Positions 34,458 to 45,785 of a DNA stretch of 64,000 nt are shown in pieces. A model generated the notes under the pieces. That model did not search any database. It was given only the letters and a program-made list of their open reading frames with translations, and had not been told where the DNA came from. Position 1 is the stretch's first letter. Every line of letters starts with the position of its first letter. This stretch comes from Chrysemys picta bellii (taxonomy: Eukaryota; Chordata; Testudines; Emydidae), in NCBI RefSeq assembly GCF_011386835.1, contig NC_088795.1:114469434-114533433 (forward strand). The letters are read 5' to 3'. The position numbers and the translations under genes are program-made.

Positions 34458-35220
34458 TTGGGTTGCCAACTTTCTACTCACACAAAACCAAACACCCTTG
34501 CACCTCCTCCAAGGCCCCGCCCCTTCTCCAAGGCCCCACCTGCTCTCACTACATTCCCCCCCTCCCTCTGTTGCTTGCTCTCCCCACCCTCTCTCTAGCT
34601 CATTTTCACTGGGCTGGCTCATGAGGTTGGGGTGCAAGATGGGGTGAGGGCTCCAGGTGGGGGTGTGGGTTCTGGTTTGGGGCCAGGGATGAGGGGTTTG
34701 GGATGTAGGAGGGGGCTGTGGGCTGGGGAGTGGAGCTGAGGAGTTCAAAGTATGGGAAGGGGCTCAGGGCTGAGGAGGGCTTTGGGGCTTTGGAGGGGGT
34801 CAAGGGTGCAAGGGTCTGGGTGGTGCTCACCTCAAACAGCTTCATGAAGCAGCGCTATGTCCCTGGTGTGGCTCCTACACAGATGTGCAACCAGGTGTCT
34901 GTGAATGCTTCCCTGTCTGCAGGCGCCACCCCCACAGCTCCCATTGGCCATGGTTCCTGGCCAATGGGAGCTGAGGAGTCAAAGCTGGGGGGGGGACAGT
35001 GTGCAGAGCCTCCTGGCTGCCCCTACGTGTAGGAGCCACAGGGGGGACATGCCACTGCTTCCGGGAGCTGCACGGAGCCACGGCAGGCAGGGAGTCTGCC
35101 TTAGCCCCACTGCGCCACCAACTGAACTTCTAACGGACCGGTCAGCAGTGCTGACCAGAGCCAACAGAGGGTCCCTTTTCAACCGGGCATTCCAGTCGAA
35201 AACCAGAACTTGGCAACCCT
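34458..35220. mobile_element. 763-bp hAT-type element with 8-bp duplication
   Basis: The left end is TTGGGTTGCCAACTTTC and the right end is AGAACTTGGCAACCCT. The flanking duplication is ATCACCAG at 34450-34457 and 35221-35228. The interior is GC-rich with G-runs (GGGGGTGTGGG type) and one internal hairpin, CAGCTCCCATTGGCCATGG against CCAATGGGAGCTG. Several long frames on both strands are an effect of low stop density in GC-rich DNA; none has a transposase motif. Confidence 0.75.
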
Positions 35221-35236
35221 ATCACCAGGCCTAGCT

Positions 35237-36870
35237 TGTAAGCACCTAGAAAATCATTATGATTCACAAAGCCTGAGTTAGGCACCTAATCTTCTATACC
35301 AGGGTGCCTTGAGCAGGGGTTCATGGGTTCGGTTGCATTCACAGAAATCATGAAACCAAGGGTGCAAAAACATCTCCCCGGAGAGGAGGAAGAGGAGAAT
35401 GGGGGCATGCAGCTCCATAGGCCAGACCCTTCATCGTGGTCATGTCACCACTTTCAGCCTTGTTGCTGCATGATGACGTCTGAGTTGTGTGCCTCTATGG
35501 AGGCCCGAAAAGCAGTATCTGCGAGTGGGTGCATGGGGGGAGTGCAGGCTGGCAGCAGCAATGACCCTGCATAGCCTAGTCTTTAGGAACATGGGAAGGG
35601 GCCTCTCCTTGCTCAGAGCGGCGTCTCTCACCACGTCCCAGGCAGGGTCTCTCTTGTCACCATGGGTAACCAGGATTGGTGCACTCATTGAATTGAGAGG
35701 CTACATCCACCCCTGTCCTATACAATGAATGGGAAGAGATAGGTGCCTTAGACTGTGATTCACAAAAGTGAGCATGCTAGGAGGGAGCTACCAACAACGG
35801 ATGTGCATTACACCTCGCATCATTCAGAGAGAGGTGCCCACAGCCAGGCTGCAGGGGGGTGCCTAGCTCTGCTTGGGAGTCTCAGCTGCAAACCCTCTCT
35901 TGGCATTAAGTGCCTATGGTGTTTTAGCAAAAACCTGGGGAATGGGCCAACTTTCCTCATAACTTTTAGCCCAGTAGTTAGGAAATTCAGCTGGCATATG
36001 GAGATCCCCCCCCCCCCCAGTTAAGTCCCTGCTCTGTCTCAGTGGGAGAAAGGAGATGGGAGGTCCCTGTCAAATCCTAGGTGAGTGCTCTGACCATCAG
36101 ATTAGTCATTCGCATGTCTTTTTTTCCTCACTCTCCCCTCTTAAAGAGTCATTGCAGCAGCAGGGAGGTAGAAACAGGGAGCACAACCATGAGAATGACT
36201 CTGTACCCTGGTGACTAGAGCACTTACCAGGGAGGTGGGAGAGCTAGGATCCAGTCCCCTTGCTCCAGTGGGTCTTTAATTATTTATCCAGAGTGTAACT
36301 ACTTCAACAGGAGACTGAGGAAACCTCGTGTCAGAATATCCCATAACCCAATAGAGCATTCACCTGGGTGGTGGTAGACTCCCGTTGAAATCCATTTTCC
36401 CCCTCAGGCAGAGGGACTTGAAGTGGAGGTCTCTCACATCTTAGGTGTGTACCCTAATCACTGAGCTAACAGATGTGAGGAAAATTGTCATTGTCCTCCT
36501 CCCAACAAGCTGTTTTGTGTGAACCTACCTGTGGGTCCCGATGCAGTAGGTGGCCTCTGCATACATGCCTGTTGGATTGGGCCCCTGCATGCAACGTAGG
36601 TGGCCAAATGCCTACCTTCCCCTGGTTTGCAAATCACTCTGGGGCTGAGGTGGGAAATAGGCACCTGGAAAGAGGCAGCAGTCTACATTCCAGAGACTAA
36701 AACATAGGCACCTAGGGAACTTTTACTGCAAAGACTTAGGCACCAAGTAAGTTTAGGTGCCTACTGGGTTTGGTGGAAGTTAGTGTATCATAGCAATCCC
36801 CAAACTGGGACTTAGGCACCTAACTCCTTTTGTGCATTTAGGCTTGAGTCTTAAGTTGAATGCACAAATC
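35237..36870. repeat. Composite repeat of the 'TAGGCACCTAA' type
   Basis: GAGTTAGGCACCTAATC near 35276, GACTTAGGCACC at about 36733 and 36810, and CACCTAACTCC near 36817 bracket the stretch as inverted or direct short words. The inside has tRNA-like wording around 36090 and 36215 (GACTAGAGCACTTACCAGGG). I take it as a turtle TIR element, perhaps with a SINE inside. Ends and class are uncertain. A C-run lies at about 36007-36018. Confidence 0.35.
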
Positions 36871-37494
36871 TTATACATCAAAATTAGGCCAGAAAATCTC
36901 CCTGTATTACCTTTGAGCATTGCAAAAGGTTCCCCTCCTCTGCTTTTGTATCTGAGCACACATCCTCCTTGGCACCATTTCTGTTAGCAAGTTAATAGTG
37001 CTAGGGGTTCTCTGTTTTTGTTTTTCTGGCTGAATTCAGCCAGTAAAATTAGTGTATAGAAAATATACACAATATAAATCCACAATGCTATGACATATAC
37101 AGTTTATTTCTGATAGCAAGACTCTGACCATCAAAGTGATGTTGAAAACAGTGACTAGATCTGGCGCAACAATATATGAAAAGTTCTCATTATGTTCTAG
37201 CATGCTCTGATCTTCAAAAAGTGCAACATGCAATTTCCTATCTCTTTATAACATAGTGAGCCCAGTTTTAAAATGTGAATGATATTGTGGCGGCCAATTC
37301 CAAATACAACAAACATGTTCAGAGGCTGTATCCCACTAATCTGACCTCTGAGATGAATTTTATTTTATTGCTTTCTGTAGAGTTACTGTCTTTGGTAATC
37401 ATTAGAGGCTCCAGTCAAGCTTCCCAGGAAGAGGGTGCCTATTAGATAAACCTCAGAAAGTTTGCAAGACTTCAGGAATTGTTGGTGTAGAGCA
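36871..37494. other. No recognisable gene
   Basis: Unique-looking sequence. Nothing recognised. Confidence 0.35.
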
Positions 37495-37665
37495 ATGGCC
37501 TGAACACAGAATTGGATGCTGGAAGTCTTTACCTCTAATTCTGGCTCTAACACTAACTAGTTTTGTGGCCTTAGGAAAGACATTCAACCACTCTGCTTAG
37601 CTTCTTCATCCAAATACTGACACTAGTAAAATGTACATGCCTCATAAGGATGTTTTGAGATTAAT
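37495..37665 (+). repeat. MIR-like SINE, plus strand
   Basis: TCTAATTCTGGCTCTAACAC, then TTTTGTGGCCTTAGGAAAGA, then CCACTCTGCTTAGC follow the MIR core order. The head is missing or diverged. Confidence 0.55.
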
Positions 37666-37915
37666 TTATTAGGGGATATTATTTGTATTACAGTAGCACT
37701 TAAAGCTCCCAGTTGAGAGGCAATATACAAACATATTAGTAGAAAGACAATCTCTGCCCTAAAGAGGTTACAATCTAAATAGAAATAGGCCAAGAGAGGT
37801 AAAGTGACTTGTCCCAGATCACACAGCAGGTCAGTGGCAGAGCTGTGACTAGACCCTGTGTCTCCTGACTCCCAGTCCAGTGCTCTGTCCACTAGACCAT
37901 GTTGCCTTCCATATA
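37666..37915 (-). repeat. MIR-like SINE, minus strand, with L2-type tail
   Basis: On the plus strand the tail comes first (TTGTATTACAGTAGCACTTA, CCTAAAGAGGTTACAATCTA). It is followed by the core AAGTGACTTGTCCCAGATCA and CAGTGGCAGAGCTGTGACTA, and the head GTGCTCTGTCCACTAGACCA. That is the inverse order of a MIR-type SINE, so the element is on the minus strand. It abuts the plus-strand copy just upstream. Confidence 0.7.
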
Positions 37916-38139
37916 TACAGTATAGACTTTCAAGTTGAAAAGTGCTATGCAAATGTTGAGTAATAATATGACTGTATGCCTGAGAATGTTGATGGACTAA
38001 GAGATTTGCTGCACAGAAAATAGAATTAAATAGAAGAATCAATGAAAAGTAGATGTGGATGCAAAATTCTAAACAATTCACATTTCCTTTTGAGGCCAAC
38101 TTCATAAAAAAATAAGGGTGTGGTTGCAATGGGTTATAC

Positions 38140-38450
38140 CAGGGGTAGGCAACCTATGGCACACGTGCCAAAGGTGGTACGCGAGCTGATTTTCAGTGGC
38201 ACTCATGCTGCCCGGGTCCTGGCCACTGGTCAGGGGGGCTCTGCATTTTAATTTAATTTTAAATGAAGCTTCTTAAAAATTTTAAAAACCTAATTTACTT
38301 TACATACAACAATAGTTTAGTTATATATTATAGACTTGTAGAAAGAGACCTTCTAAAAACGTTAAAATGTATTATTGGCACGCGAAACCTTAAATCAGAG
38401 TGAATCAATGAAGACTCGGCACACCACTTCTAGAAGGTTGCCGACCCCTG
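38140..38450. mobile_element. hAT non-autonomous element, 8-bp duplication
   Basis: Ends are CAGGGGTAGGCAACCTATGG and AGAAGGTTGCCGACCCCTG. The duplication is GGTTATAC at 38132-38139 and 38451-38458. The 311-bp interior is AT-rich and holds GGCACGCGAAACCTTAAATC near the right end. It shares its terminal bases with the miniature elements at 15699 and 17315. Confidence 0.85.
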
Positions 38451-38458
38451 GGTTATAC

Positions 38459-39240
38459 AGACCCCATTGTGACTGAGAGGGGTTAATAAGAGCCTGTGGG
38501 GTCAATCAGCCCCACCCTGCTACACCTGTGCAAGGTGTCAAACCTGAAGAAGGGAGGTAAGAGGAAAGGCCCAGCTAAGTGGTGGCTGCCTGGGAGAGGG
38601 AATGGATCTCTTGAGCTAGTGCAGTGAAGGAAAGCCAAGCTGGGGCTAGAGCCTAACCAGAGACTGCCTTGCAGCCACCACAGAAGAAAAAACAGCAGGG
38701 GCTGATGCCTAACTAGAGACTCCTAAATGTCTGAACCTCCTTGGGGCAGGCAGACCTGGGGTAGGATGGTGTTTCTCTTCTTATATCTACTTTGGTTTTT
38801 TTCTTTTGGGACCTACAGAACAGTCAGCCTCGGAAGAGGTTGTGTGAAAGGCCTAATTTCAGGTCACAGTAGGAAGCAACGCTGGGATACAGCAGAGGGT
38901 CTGATCAAACAGAACTCATCTGCTTCATACAGCATCCCTGGGCTGGAGCCCAGAGATAGGACAGGCCTGGGTTCTCCATATTAGCCCACCTAGTGTGAGG
39001 GTGAAGATCCTGGAGCCAAGGACTGGCAGACCAAAAAAGGCCTAAATTTGGGCCAAACATTTAGCAAGAAGCTGCCAGCCCATTGGTGTGTTGTACTCGA
39101 GTTTCCCCAGAAGGGGCAGGTCTAAAAGTGACATGGCTGGCAGGCCCAGTCCTAGGAAGAGGCAGACCAGAGTGGCTGCCAGCAGGAGTGCCAAAGGAGG
39201 AGGAGAGCTGCTATACACAGTTTTAGCAAACTTTTGAGTA
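38459..39240. repeat. LTR-like degraded sequence
   Basis: After the hAT element the wording GTGACTGAGAGGGGTTAATA, GCAAGGTGTCAAACC, GGGAGAGGGAATGG, GGGCTGGAGCCCAGAGATAG and GGGTGAAGATCCTGGAGCC matches the style of the solo LTR at 31700. It lacks definable ends. Frames at 38727-38984 and 39042-39269 show no domain. Confidence 0.4.
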
Positions 39241-40011
39241 TCAACCACAATTGTATTAGTAGCCCTCAATCCTTACGTGGCCACTTGCAGACATTTAAGT
39301 CCCTATTTAGGAAAATAATTGTCTCATTGAAGTCAATGGGCACATGCTTCAGTGCGTGCCTGAATCCCCACGTCATGTTAAGTCTTTCTGCAGTATACTG
39401 TTTATTTCTGAAAAGCTTCTTGCAGATTGGGATCCTAGATTCAAGAACATTCTTGGGTAGAAGATAGGCATATAGGAGTTAGCGCACACATCATAGAACC
39501 AAGAATAAAATATAGCAAAAGTGACTTAAGCTTACAAATGTTTCCATCTTCTCTTAGAAGGTTTATGGATCTATATTCTCTTCAGTTCCTTGTGAATGTA
39601 CACAGGTAATTCCTGGTAACGTCAATGGGAGTTGTACATGCTCAGGAGATTTAACTCAGCTCCTCAGTCATGTTGGACTCTCATTGCTTGTCCTCCCTTC
39701 TCCTGGCTGTGGGATCATATTTCTGAACCTTTGGCATGTCATTGGATCCACAGTGGACCCCGGTGCCCTGATCCAAAGTCCACTGATGCCAACTGGAGCC
39801 TTTCTATTAACTTCAGTGGATTTTGGCTCAGGCCCTGCTACTTGGGCAGCATTGTAGGTGCACTTTGACAGATGCAGCTAGAACGTGAGGCAGCCATGAA
39901 GTTGTTAATCAACCCACAAAATCTTGGCTGATGGCAAACTTTTATTCCTTTGGTTAAAAAGTCATCCAAAGTTTATAAGCTGGAAGCAGCTTATCTGGCA
40001 GACAAGGTTGT

Positions 40012-40012
<1 letters not shown>
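39241..40012. other. Unique DNA with one palindromic MITE
   Basis: 39765-39845 (TGATCCAAAGTCCACTGATG ... TTCAGTGGATTTTGGCTCAG) is the third copy of the palindrome seen at 9085 and 29336. 39320-39345 carries a 'GAAGTCAATGGGCAC' MITE word. No gene. Confidence 0.45.

Positions 40013-40045
<33 letters not shown>
40013..40045. repeat. Poly(T) run of 33
   Basis: An uninterrupted run of T. No retroposed gene is recognisable on the minus strand upstream of the run, so a poly(A) tail of a processed copy is not supported. Confidence 0.9.
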
Positions 40046-40046
<1 letters not shown>

Positions 40047-40229
40047 GCAAAAGCCTGATTGTGCCCATTAGGCTGGTGATGCAGGAGTGGGGGGAAGCTC
40101 ACAAAAGGCAACAATGTCACTCAGCCAGCAAGGAATGAAATGTTTATAAATGTGAGAATCTGCAAAGCTGTTGTGCCTTGGGATAATGCTGCATTATAGC
40201 CTTTTATTAATTCATTAACTGTTGCATTA

Positions 40230-40565
40230 TTTTTGAGTGCCCAAACATGTACTAAGTAGCTTAGAGAAATAAGCAATGGCACAAACCTTGCCCCGAAGAG
40301 CTTGCAATCTAAGGTTTTGATCCAACAAAGATTTACACACGTTTAACTTTACATGCATGAGTTGTCCTATTGCCTCTAATGAGGCTATTTGCATACATAA
40401 ATGAAGTATTTGCATAAGCATTTAGAGGACAGACAAAGGGTCAGAGGGGAAACAGAGAAGTAAAGTGTTTTGTCCAAGGTCATAGGCAGAGCTGGGATTA
40501 GAATCCAGACTGACTCCCACTGCAGTGTCCCATCCGTTAGATCATGCTGTCTCCTGCTGTTGATA
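40230..40565 (-). repeat. MIR-like SINE, minus strand
   Basis: Tail wording CGAAGAGCTTGCAATCTAAG at 40294-40313 precedes the core AAGTGTTTTGTCCAAGGTCA and GGCAGAGCTGGGATTAGAAT, and the head CCGTTAGATCATGCTGTCTC. The plus-strand order is inverse, so the element is on the minus strand. Part of the middle is unrelated or diverged. Confidence 0.6.
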
Positions 40566-40999
40566 TGGTTCATTGTGGATGAAAGGGATCAGTGTGCCCA
40601 TATACTGTGTCCTGATCAGGGTATATGTTAGATATGACACAACATGTAAGGGTCCTAGAACAAAAACATAGAGAATTAGGAGAAGGACAAAGATTACAGC
40701 AAGATTAGATGGCTACTCAGTAAACCCTACTATTATCTTGGAGGTTCTGTGACATCAGTTTTTGTTCTTTTCTAGGATGTCACATCCCATAGGAAACATG
40801 GCAGAAGTTGATTTTTAGGAAGGATTTGTATTAGCAGAAGGAAATGACTGAGAACACAGAATGAGGGAAGCTGTTCCACGAATAGGGGTCAGCATGGAAG
40901 ATGGCATGAAGGTTGGAATGGTGCTCAAACACACTTTTTGCATAAGAACTCAATAGAGTGGAACAGAAGGGGGCATTAAGAATGGGGAAAGCCTAAAGA
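40566..40999. other. No recognisable gene
   Basis: Nothing recognised. Confidence 0.35.
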
Positions 41000-41525
41000 A
41001 GATTGTTATAGGGCCTTCCATGGGCAGGTGGCCCAGTGGCTAAATCAGATGAGAGGGGATGTTTAGGGGGACCCGGGCCCTCCCTCTCCATCAGGTCCCA
41101 GCCCAGGGCCCTGTGTAGTTCTACCACTAAACAGCAGAGATGGGTCTCCCTCCTGGCAAGGGGGTCAAGACCAGTTTCTCTGGGCTACTCCCTACAAGTC
41201 TCTTTAGTTTGGGGCATGGCCCTGCTAGTCCATTTGCCCTGCAGTTGAGACTTATCTGAAAGCTCCCTTTGGCAGGGAAAGGCTCACTTGCCTCAAGTGG
41301 CTGTGCTGGCTGGAAGGTCACTGATTCGTTCCTTCAGGCAGGCAAACAGAGAGCTCCTGCCTCTTCGCCAGTCAGCCCCCAATTGAGCTAGGCTCCCTTC
41401 TTTTTTCCCCCCCACCAGGCCTGGTATTGGCTGCAGGTATAGCAGGATGGGGCCAGCTAACCCCAAAGGTTTTCTTTAACCCCTGCTGTGCCAGGTGGCC
41501 GTTTCTCCATTCTCTCACAAAGATA
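41000..41525. repeat. LTR-like or Gypsy-type remnant
   Basis: The stretch is GC-rich with CAGGTGGCCCAGTGGCTAAA near the left and GGTTTTCTTTAACCCCTGCT near the right. This wording I associate with a turtle LTR repeat, probably on the minus strand. No ends or duplication found. Confidence 0.3.
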
Positions 41526-41721
41526 TTAGGATTATTACATTTCATATATTAGTTTATTTAGAACCCTCTATAGTTATCATGGTGTTTCACAAATTTAAAA
41601 TAAACCAAACCTAATATCACGTACACATACTCTGGCCCCAGTTCAGGAAAGCATCCTCATTCAGCATATGCTTAAATTTCATTGAATTCAATGGGACTAG
41701 ATGGGGTAGGAATACATGTTC
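41526..41721. other. Small MITE word, otherwise unique
   Basis: CCCCAGTTCAGGAAAGCATC and TTGAATTCAATGGGACTAG at 41636-41700 are an old palindromic MITE piece. Confidence 0.35.
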
Positions 41722-42826
41722 TACTCCTGCGGGAATTCTGCCCCACTGCACGTGCACATAATTCGTGTGCCGTGCATATTTTTCCCCTGCAGAAAATAAC
41801 CTGCTGGAGGGTTGTTGCTGTTCCACCTTTTGCCCACCAGAGAGTGCTGAAACGCTAGAGCAGAGCAGCCACTCCTGGCCAGCCCCAGCTACCATAGGGA
41901 AGAGAGCGAGCCTGCAGTGCCTTCTTCACAGCATCTGTTGGGGCAGGTCAGGAGACAGGGGCTATGGGGTTACAGATAGCGTGGGGCACATGGGGCTGCT
42001 GGGGGGGGGGGGTTACAGACAGGGGTTCATAAGGGCTAGTAGGGGAGGACAGACTGAGGCAGGGACTGAATGGGAGTGAAGATGCAGGGCCATAGGGGGG
42101 TGCAGGACCACATGAGGAAAGGGGGGTGGCTGAGTGGGGGCACAGATGGGGGGGTGCAGGGACACATAAGGGAAGGGGGCTGGCTGAGGATGTTCAGGGA
42201 TGCATGAGGATAAGGAGAGGGTGCAGGGCCACATGGGGATGGGGGGAGTGGGTGTCGGAGTGGAGGGACACATGGAAACAGGGGAAGATCTCCCTGACTG
42301 AACGGGAGAGGCTAGGGCTCAGCCAGGGTCTACATGGGAAAGCTTCCTAACAAGCCCTCCATGCCCCCACCCTCCAAAAAAACCCATGTTCCATACTTTT
42401 CCCACACATACCCAACAACCCTCCAAGTTCATATCCAGGCTCCCTCCCAGCAATTACTTCCTTCTCCCTCAGCTTCTCCATAAGCCCTGACTCCCCCCCC
42501 CCCCCCCCCCCCCTCCCCAAGCCTTTGCACTGCTTCTGAGGTGGTGTGGGAAATACAGTTCTATATTGTAGTTTAAACGAATTATTACTCAGAGTTCTGT
42601 ATTAATATGCCTAGTAAGGAATCTATTTGTCAAAAACACATTTCCTGAATGTTCTTTTGTCTGTATTGTTACAGATATACTTGCTGACAGGTATTTTGAA
42701 ATTACCAAAATAATTGAAACAGGTGTGTTTATTGTGTTATTTTGACACATAAAATATGCATAAGTTTAAAACATTGTGCACAGAATTTTATTTTTTTTTT
42801 TTTGGTGCAGAATTCCCCCAGGACTA
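41722..42826. mobile_element. 1.1-kb TIR element ('TCCTGNGGGAATTCTGC' ends)
   Basis: The left end is TACTCCTGCGGGAATTCTG and the right end is the inverse with few changes, GCAGAATTCCCCCAGGACTA. The interior has a GC-rich left half with long G-runs (for example 42001-42012) and a C-run at about 42488-42512, then an AT-rich right half ending in GCACAGAATTTTATTTTTTT. ATGTTC before and ATGGTC after may be a decayed duplication. Frames inside are products of GC-rich low-complexity DNA. No transposase is recognisable. Confidence 0.6.
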
Positions 42827-43200
42827 ATGGTCAGCAGTAGAATATTGCTCTGCTTCTCTAGCACTAGTCTCACATAGTCTGTCCTCTCTTGGTGTAGAGC
42901 TTTTTCCGTTGTAACCCCTACAATCTAGAACAGCTTTCCTGTATTCCTCCACTTCACCAATGTGCCTTGATTTCTGAAATAAAATCTAAAAGATGGCTTT
43001 CTTCCCTTCCTTGTACTTTTGAAACTGTAAAGTAAGAGCAGAGGAAAATAGCTACATATGTGTATTATTTAACTATGTCAAGTGTTTTCAGGTACAGTAT
43101 AACACACTTTCTTTACATTTTAACCAAATTTTCCACCTGTACTTTCACTGTTTCAGCATGCTAGGGGTAGCACCACTAGAAACTTTAATATGAACATTAT
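42827..43200. other. No recognisable gene
   Basis: Unique-looking sequence between two repeats. Confidence 0.35.
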
Positions 43201-43716
43201 GGCTGGTTGAAAATTGTCCATCATATTGTTTTAGATGGAAAATTGGGTTTTCAACCGAAGTAAATTTTTCATGGGGGGGGGAATCTGCTTTCCACAGGAA
43301 AAAAATTGCTTTTTCATTAAAAAAAAAAGTAAATGCCTGAAAACAGAAATATTTTGACTTGGAGAGTTTCACTCATGAGAGTTGTAGTTAGGTTTGCCTC
43401 TTGTCCCCATTCCTCTCTATGGGCTAGAGTCTCCATCTAGATTACACCTTACATAATGCACTACAGCCAGGGACCCCCACAATGACCCATCTTTCCCAGC
43501 CAGGGAAAACCAATGGTACGTCAGGGACATGTAGTCCAACCAGGAGGCCCAGCCCATACAGCAGAATGTAAGATAGATGCTCTTGAACTACTCCCAGGAG
43601 GCAAAGCTGCTTCATTTTCAAATGAAAAGATTTTGGTTTTCAGCCACAAAGTTTTGGTATTTACAATTTCTGCTGAAAATCTAACAGTGGGGATTTTTTT
43701 TTTTTGGACCAGCTCT
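43201..43716. repeat. Fold-back MITE, 'GGCTGGTTGAAAATT' family
   Basis: Left end GGCTGGTTGAAAATTG, right end TTTTTTGGACCAGCTC. Both arms are made of AAAATTT/TTTTCAT words. The core holds GAGAGTTGTAGTTAGG and GGGACATGTAGTCC, again an inverted pair. It is the same design as 53531-54072. No duplication is clear. Confidence 0.55.
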
Positions 43717-45046
43717 AATACATATTCTGTTGGCTTCCTGCATTTTTAGCACTGAGACAATTAAACCCCCTATAATGCCCATTAATGCAAGTGAACCAGC
43801 AGTAGCATAGTTAAGAATCTTTTGCTAAAATTCCCTAGTTTGAAAAGGACATTGATATGCTCAAAATCAAATCTCAGATCTTAATTCTCTGACTCAAAAT
43901 TCATACCTAGAATCAGATCTGAATTGTTGTTCAAAACCTAGATCCAGCTTGAGCCCAATTCCAGTTTAAAAACACTAAAAAGATGAATTTTAATGTATCA
44001 AATGGGTTGCACTGCATTATGGCTGGGGAGAATATTTAAAGCCACAGAGATTGAAAAAGGGAAGCTGGATTGAGCATTAAAATGCAACCAAAGTTATCTG
44101 CTCCATGCACAAATTAACTGAACCATTCATATTTTGATCTCATCTAGATTTGTGAGTTAAACCAAAACTACTCCTATTGTTTATTAAGACATCTCTGGCC
44201 TTTAGAATTTTGACAACCTGTGTGTTCTATAACAAAGGTTACATGATGGCTGGCTGTGCTAAACTTTGATTAACAGTAGAATACATGTGCCCTTAGGGAA
44301 AAAAATTAACTATCGTGTGTTCCTGATTATTCTGAGGATCCAATAGTTTGAGAATGAATGTAACCTAAAAGGATTTTGGGGAAAATGTCTGCACAGAGCA
44401 CTCAACATTGGAAAAATTTTGGGGGGTCTCAAATGGGAGAATGTATATTTATTGGTACAAAAATATTGTGCTGGAGAAAAGAAAAGTGACTTGTCTTAAA
44501 TTTAAGATTAACTTTATCCCCTTAGCATGAGCCTTTAATCTGAAGAAAAGCCTGGGGATTTATGCGTGTTAACAGACCTGAATTTTTTTATTTTTCTTTC
44601 CTTTCACTTATTCATTTTCCATCACTGTATCCCTTAGGAACTTGAGAGCAATGAATGAAATGATGGACAGTGATTTATATACTACAGTGCTATTCTACCA
44701 TGTAGACAGCAGTACAGTTAAAAAACAAGGTGATTACTAATGAAAGTAAAGTTCTGAAATTCAGTGGTATTGAGTTGCACCTGTTGTGTCCACAGTATAC
44801 AGTTTATCTTACTACGGTGTTAAAACTGCACAGCTGTGTTAATTTACAAGTCTGAGAGACCATGCATGCCATCTAGGTGCTCAATATTAGTCATGAGTTT
44901 TTCCTATTACTAATAAATGCACTAAATTGTTATTATAAATGTGTTTTTTTCAGATACATACATTGAAAAATAATAGCTTATTGTTCTCCTTGCTTGTTCA
45001 GAGTTCTTTATTTAAAAATAAACAGATGACAATTTACTGTCAAGTT
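43717..45046. other. No recognisable gene; AT-rich unique DNA
   Basis: Nothing coding and no clear repeat end. T-runs near 44585. Confidence 0.35.
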
Positions 45047-45785
45047 GGGAGGGCGTATCTAGTTGGGGTCTTGTACTAGTCAATATTTTCATTAATGACT
45101 TGGAGAATGGAGTAGAGAGTATGCTTATAAAATTTCCAGCTGACACCAAGCAGGGAGGGGTTGCAAGCACATTGGGCATCAGGTTTAAAATTCAAAATGA
45201 CCTTGACAACTTGGAAAATTGGTCTGAATTCAACAAAATGAAATTAAATAAAGACAAGTGCAAAGTACTTCACTGAGGAAGGAAGAATCAAATGCACAAC
45301 TACATAATGGGGAATAACTGTCTAGGGCCATGTCTACACTAGCATTTATGTTGGCAAAACTTTTGTTGTTCAGGGGTGTGAAAAAACACACCCCTGAGCA
45401 ACATAAGTTTTGCTGGCATAAGCGCTCATGTGCACACAAAAACAAGACAAAGGGGCAACCTGATAAGTCTTCCAGTATTTTAAGGGCTCTTATAAAAAAG
45501 ACAGGGATCAGTTGTTTTCCATGTCCACTGACAAGAAGTATGGACTTAAATCTGCAACAAAGAAGATTTAGGTTAGGTATTGAGGAAAAACTTTCAGCTA
45601 TAAGGGTAGTAAAGCTCTGGATTGGGCTTCCAAGGGAGGTCCTGGAGTAACCATCATTTTAAGAGCTTTTAAAAACAAGTTGGACAAACACCTGTCAGTA
45701 TAGTCTAGGTTTACGTGGTCCTGCCACAACATGGGGGACTGGACTTGATGATATCTCAATGTCCCTTCCAGCCCTGCATTTCTGT
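45047..45785 (+). mobile_element. CR1 LINE 3' part, decayed, with insertion
   Basis: GGGGTCTTGTACTAGTCAAT corresponds to 'GSVLGPVLF', then TTCATTAATGACTTGGAG ('FINDLE'). AAATTTCCAGCTGACACCAAG stands for 'KFADDTK', and AAATTAAATAAAGACAAGTG ('KLNKDKC') follows. After the insertion the C-terminal blocks and the 3' end GGACTTGATGATATC...CCTTCCAGCCCTGC follow. The FADD motif reads FPADT, so catalytic residues are lost. About 150-200 codons of the middle are missing at the insertion site. Confidence 0.75.
45327..45440. mobile_element. Truncated hAT-like hairpin element inside the CR1
   Basis: It starts AGGGCCATGTCTACACTAGC, the 'tctacact' terminal type, and contains a hairpin CAGGGGTGTGAAAAAACACACCCCTG with longer flanking pairs (AACTTTTGTTG.../...CAACATAAGTTTT). 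The opposite terminal repeat is missing, so the right part was deleted, together with CR1 sequence. Confidence 0.55.

Noticed and set aside
34405..35234. Cluster of long frames on both strands
   Set aside because: They fall within the GC-rich 763-bp TIR element; no transposase or host-domain motif.
40013..40045. Poly(T) run as tail of a processed pseudogene on the minus strand
   Set aside because: No coding or RNA-gene sequence is recognisable beside the run and no flanking duplication was found.
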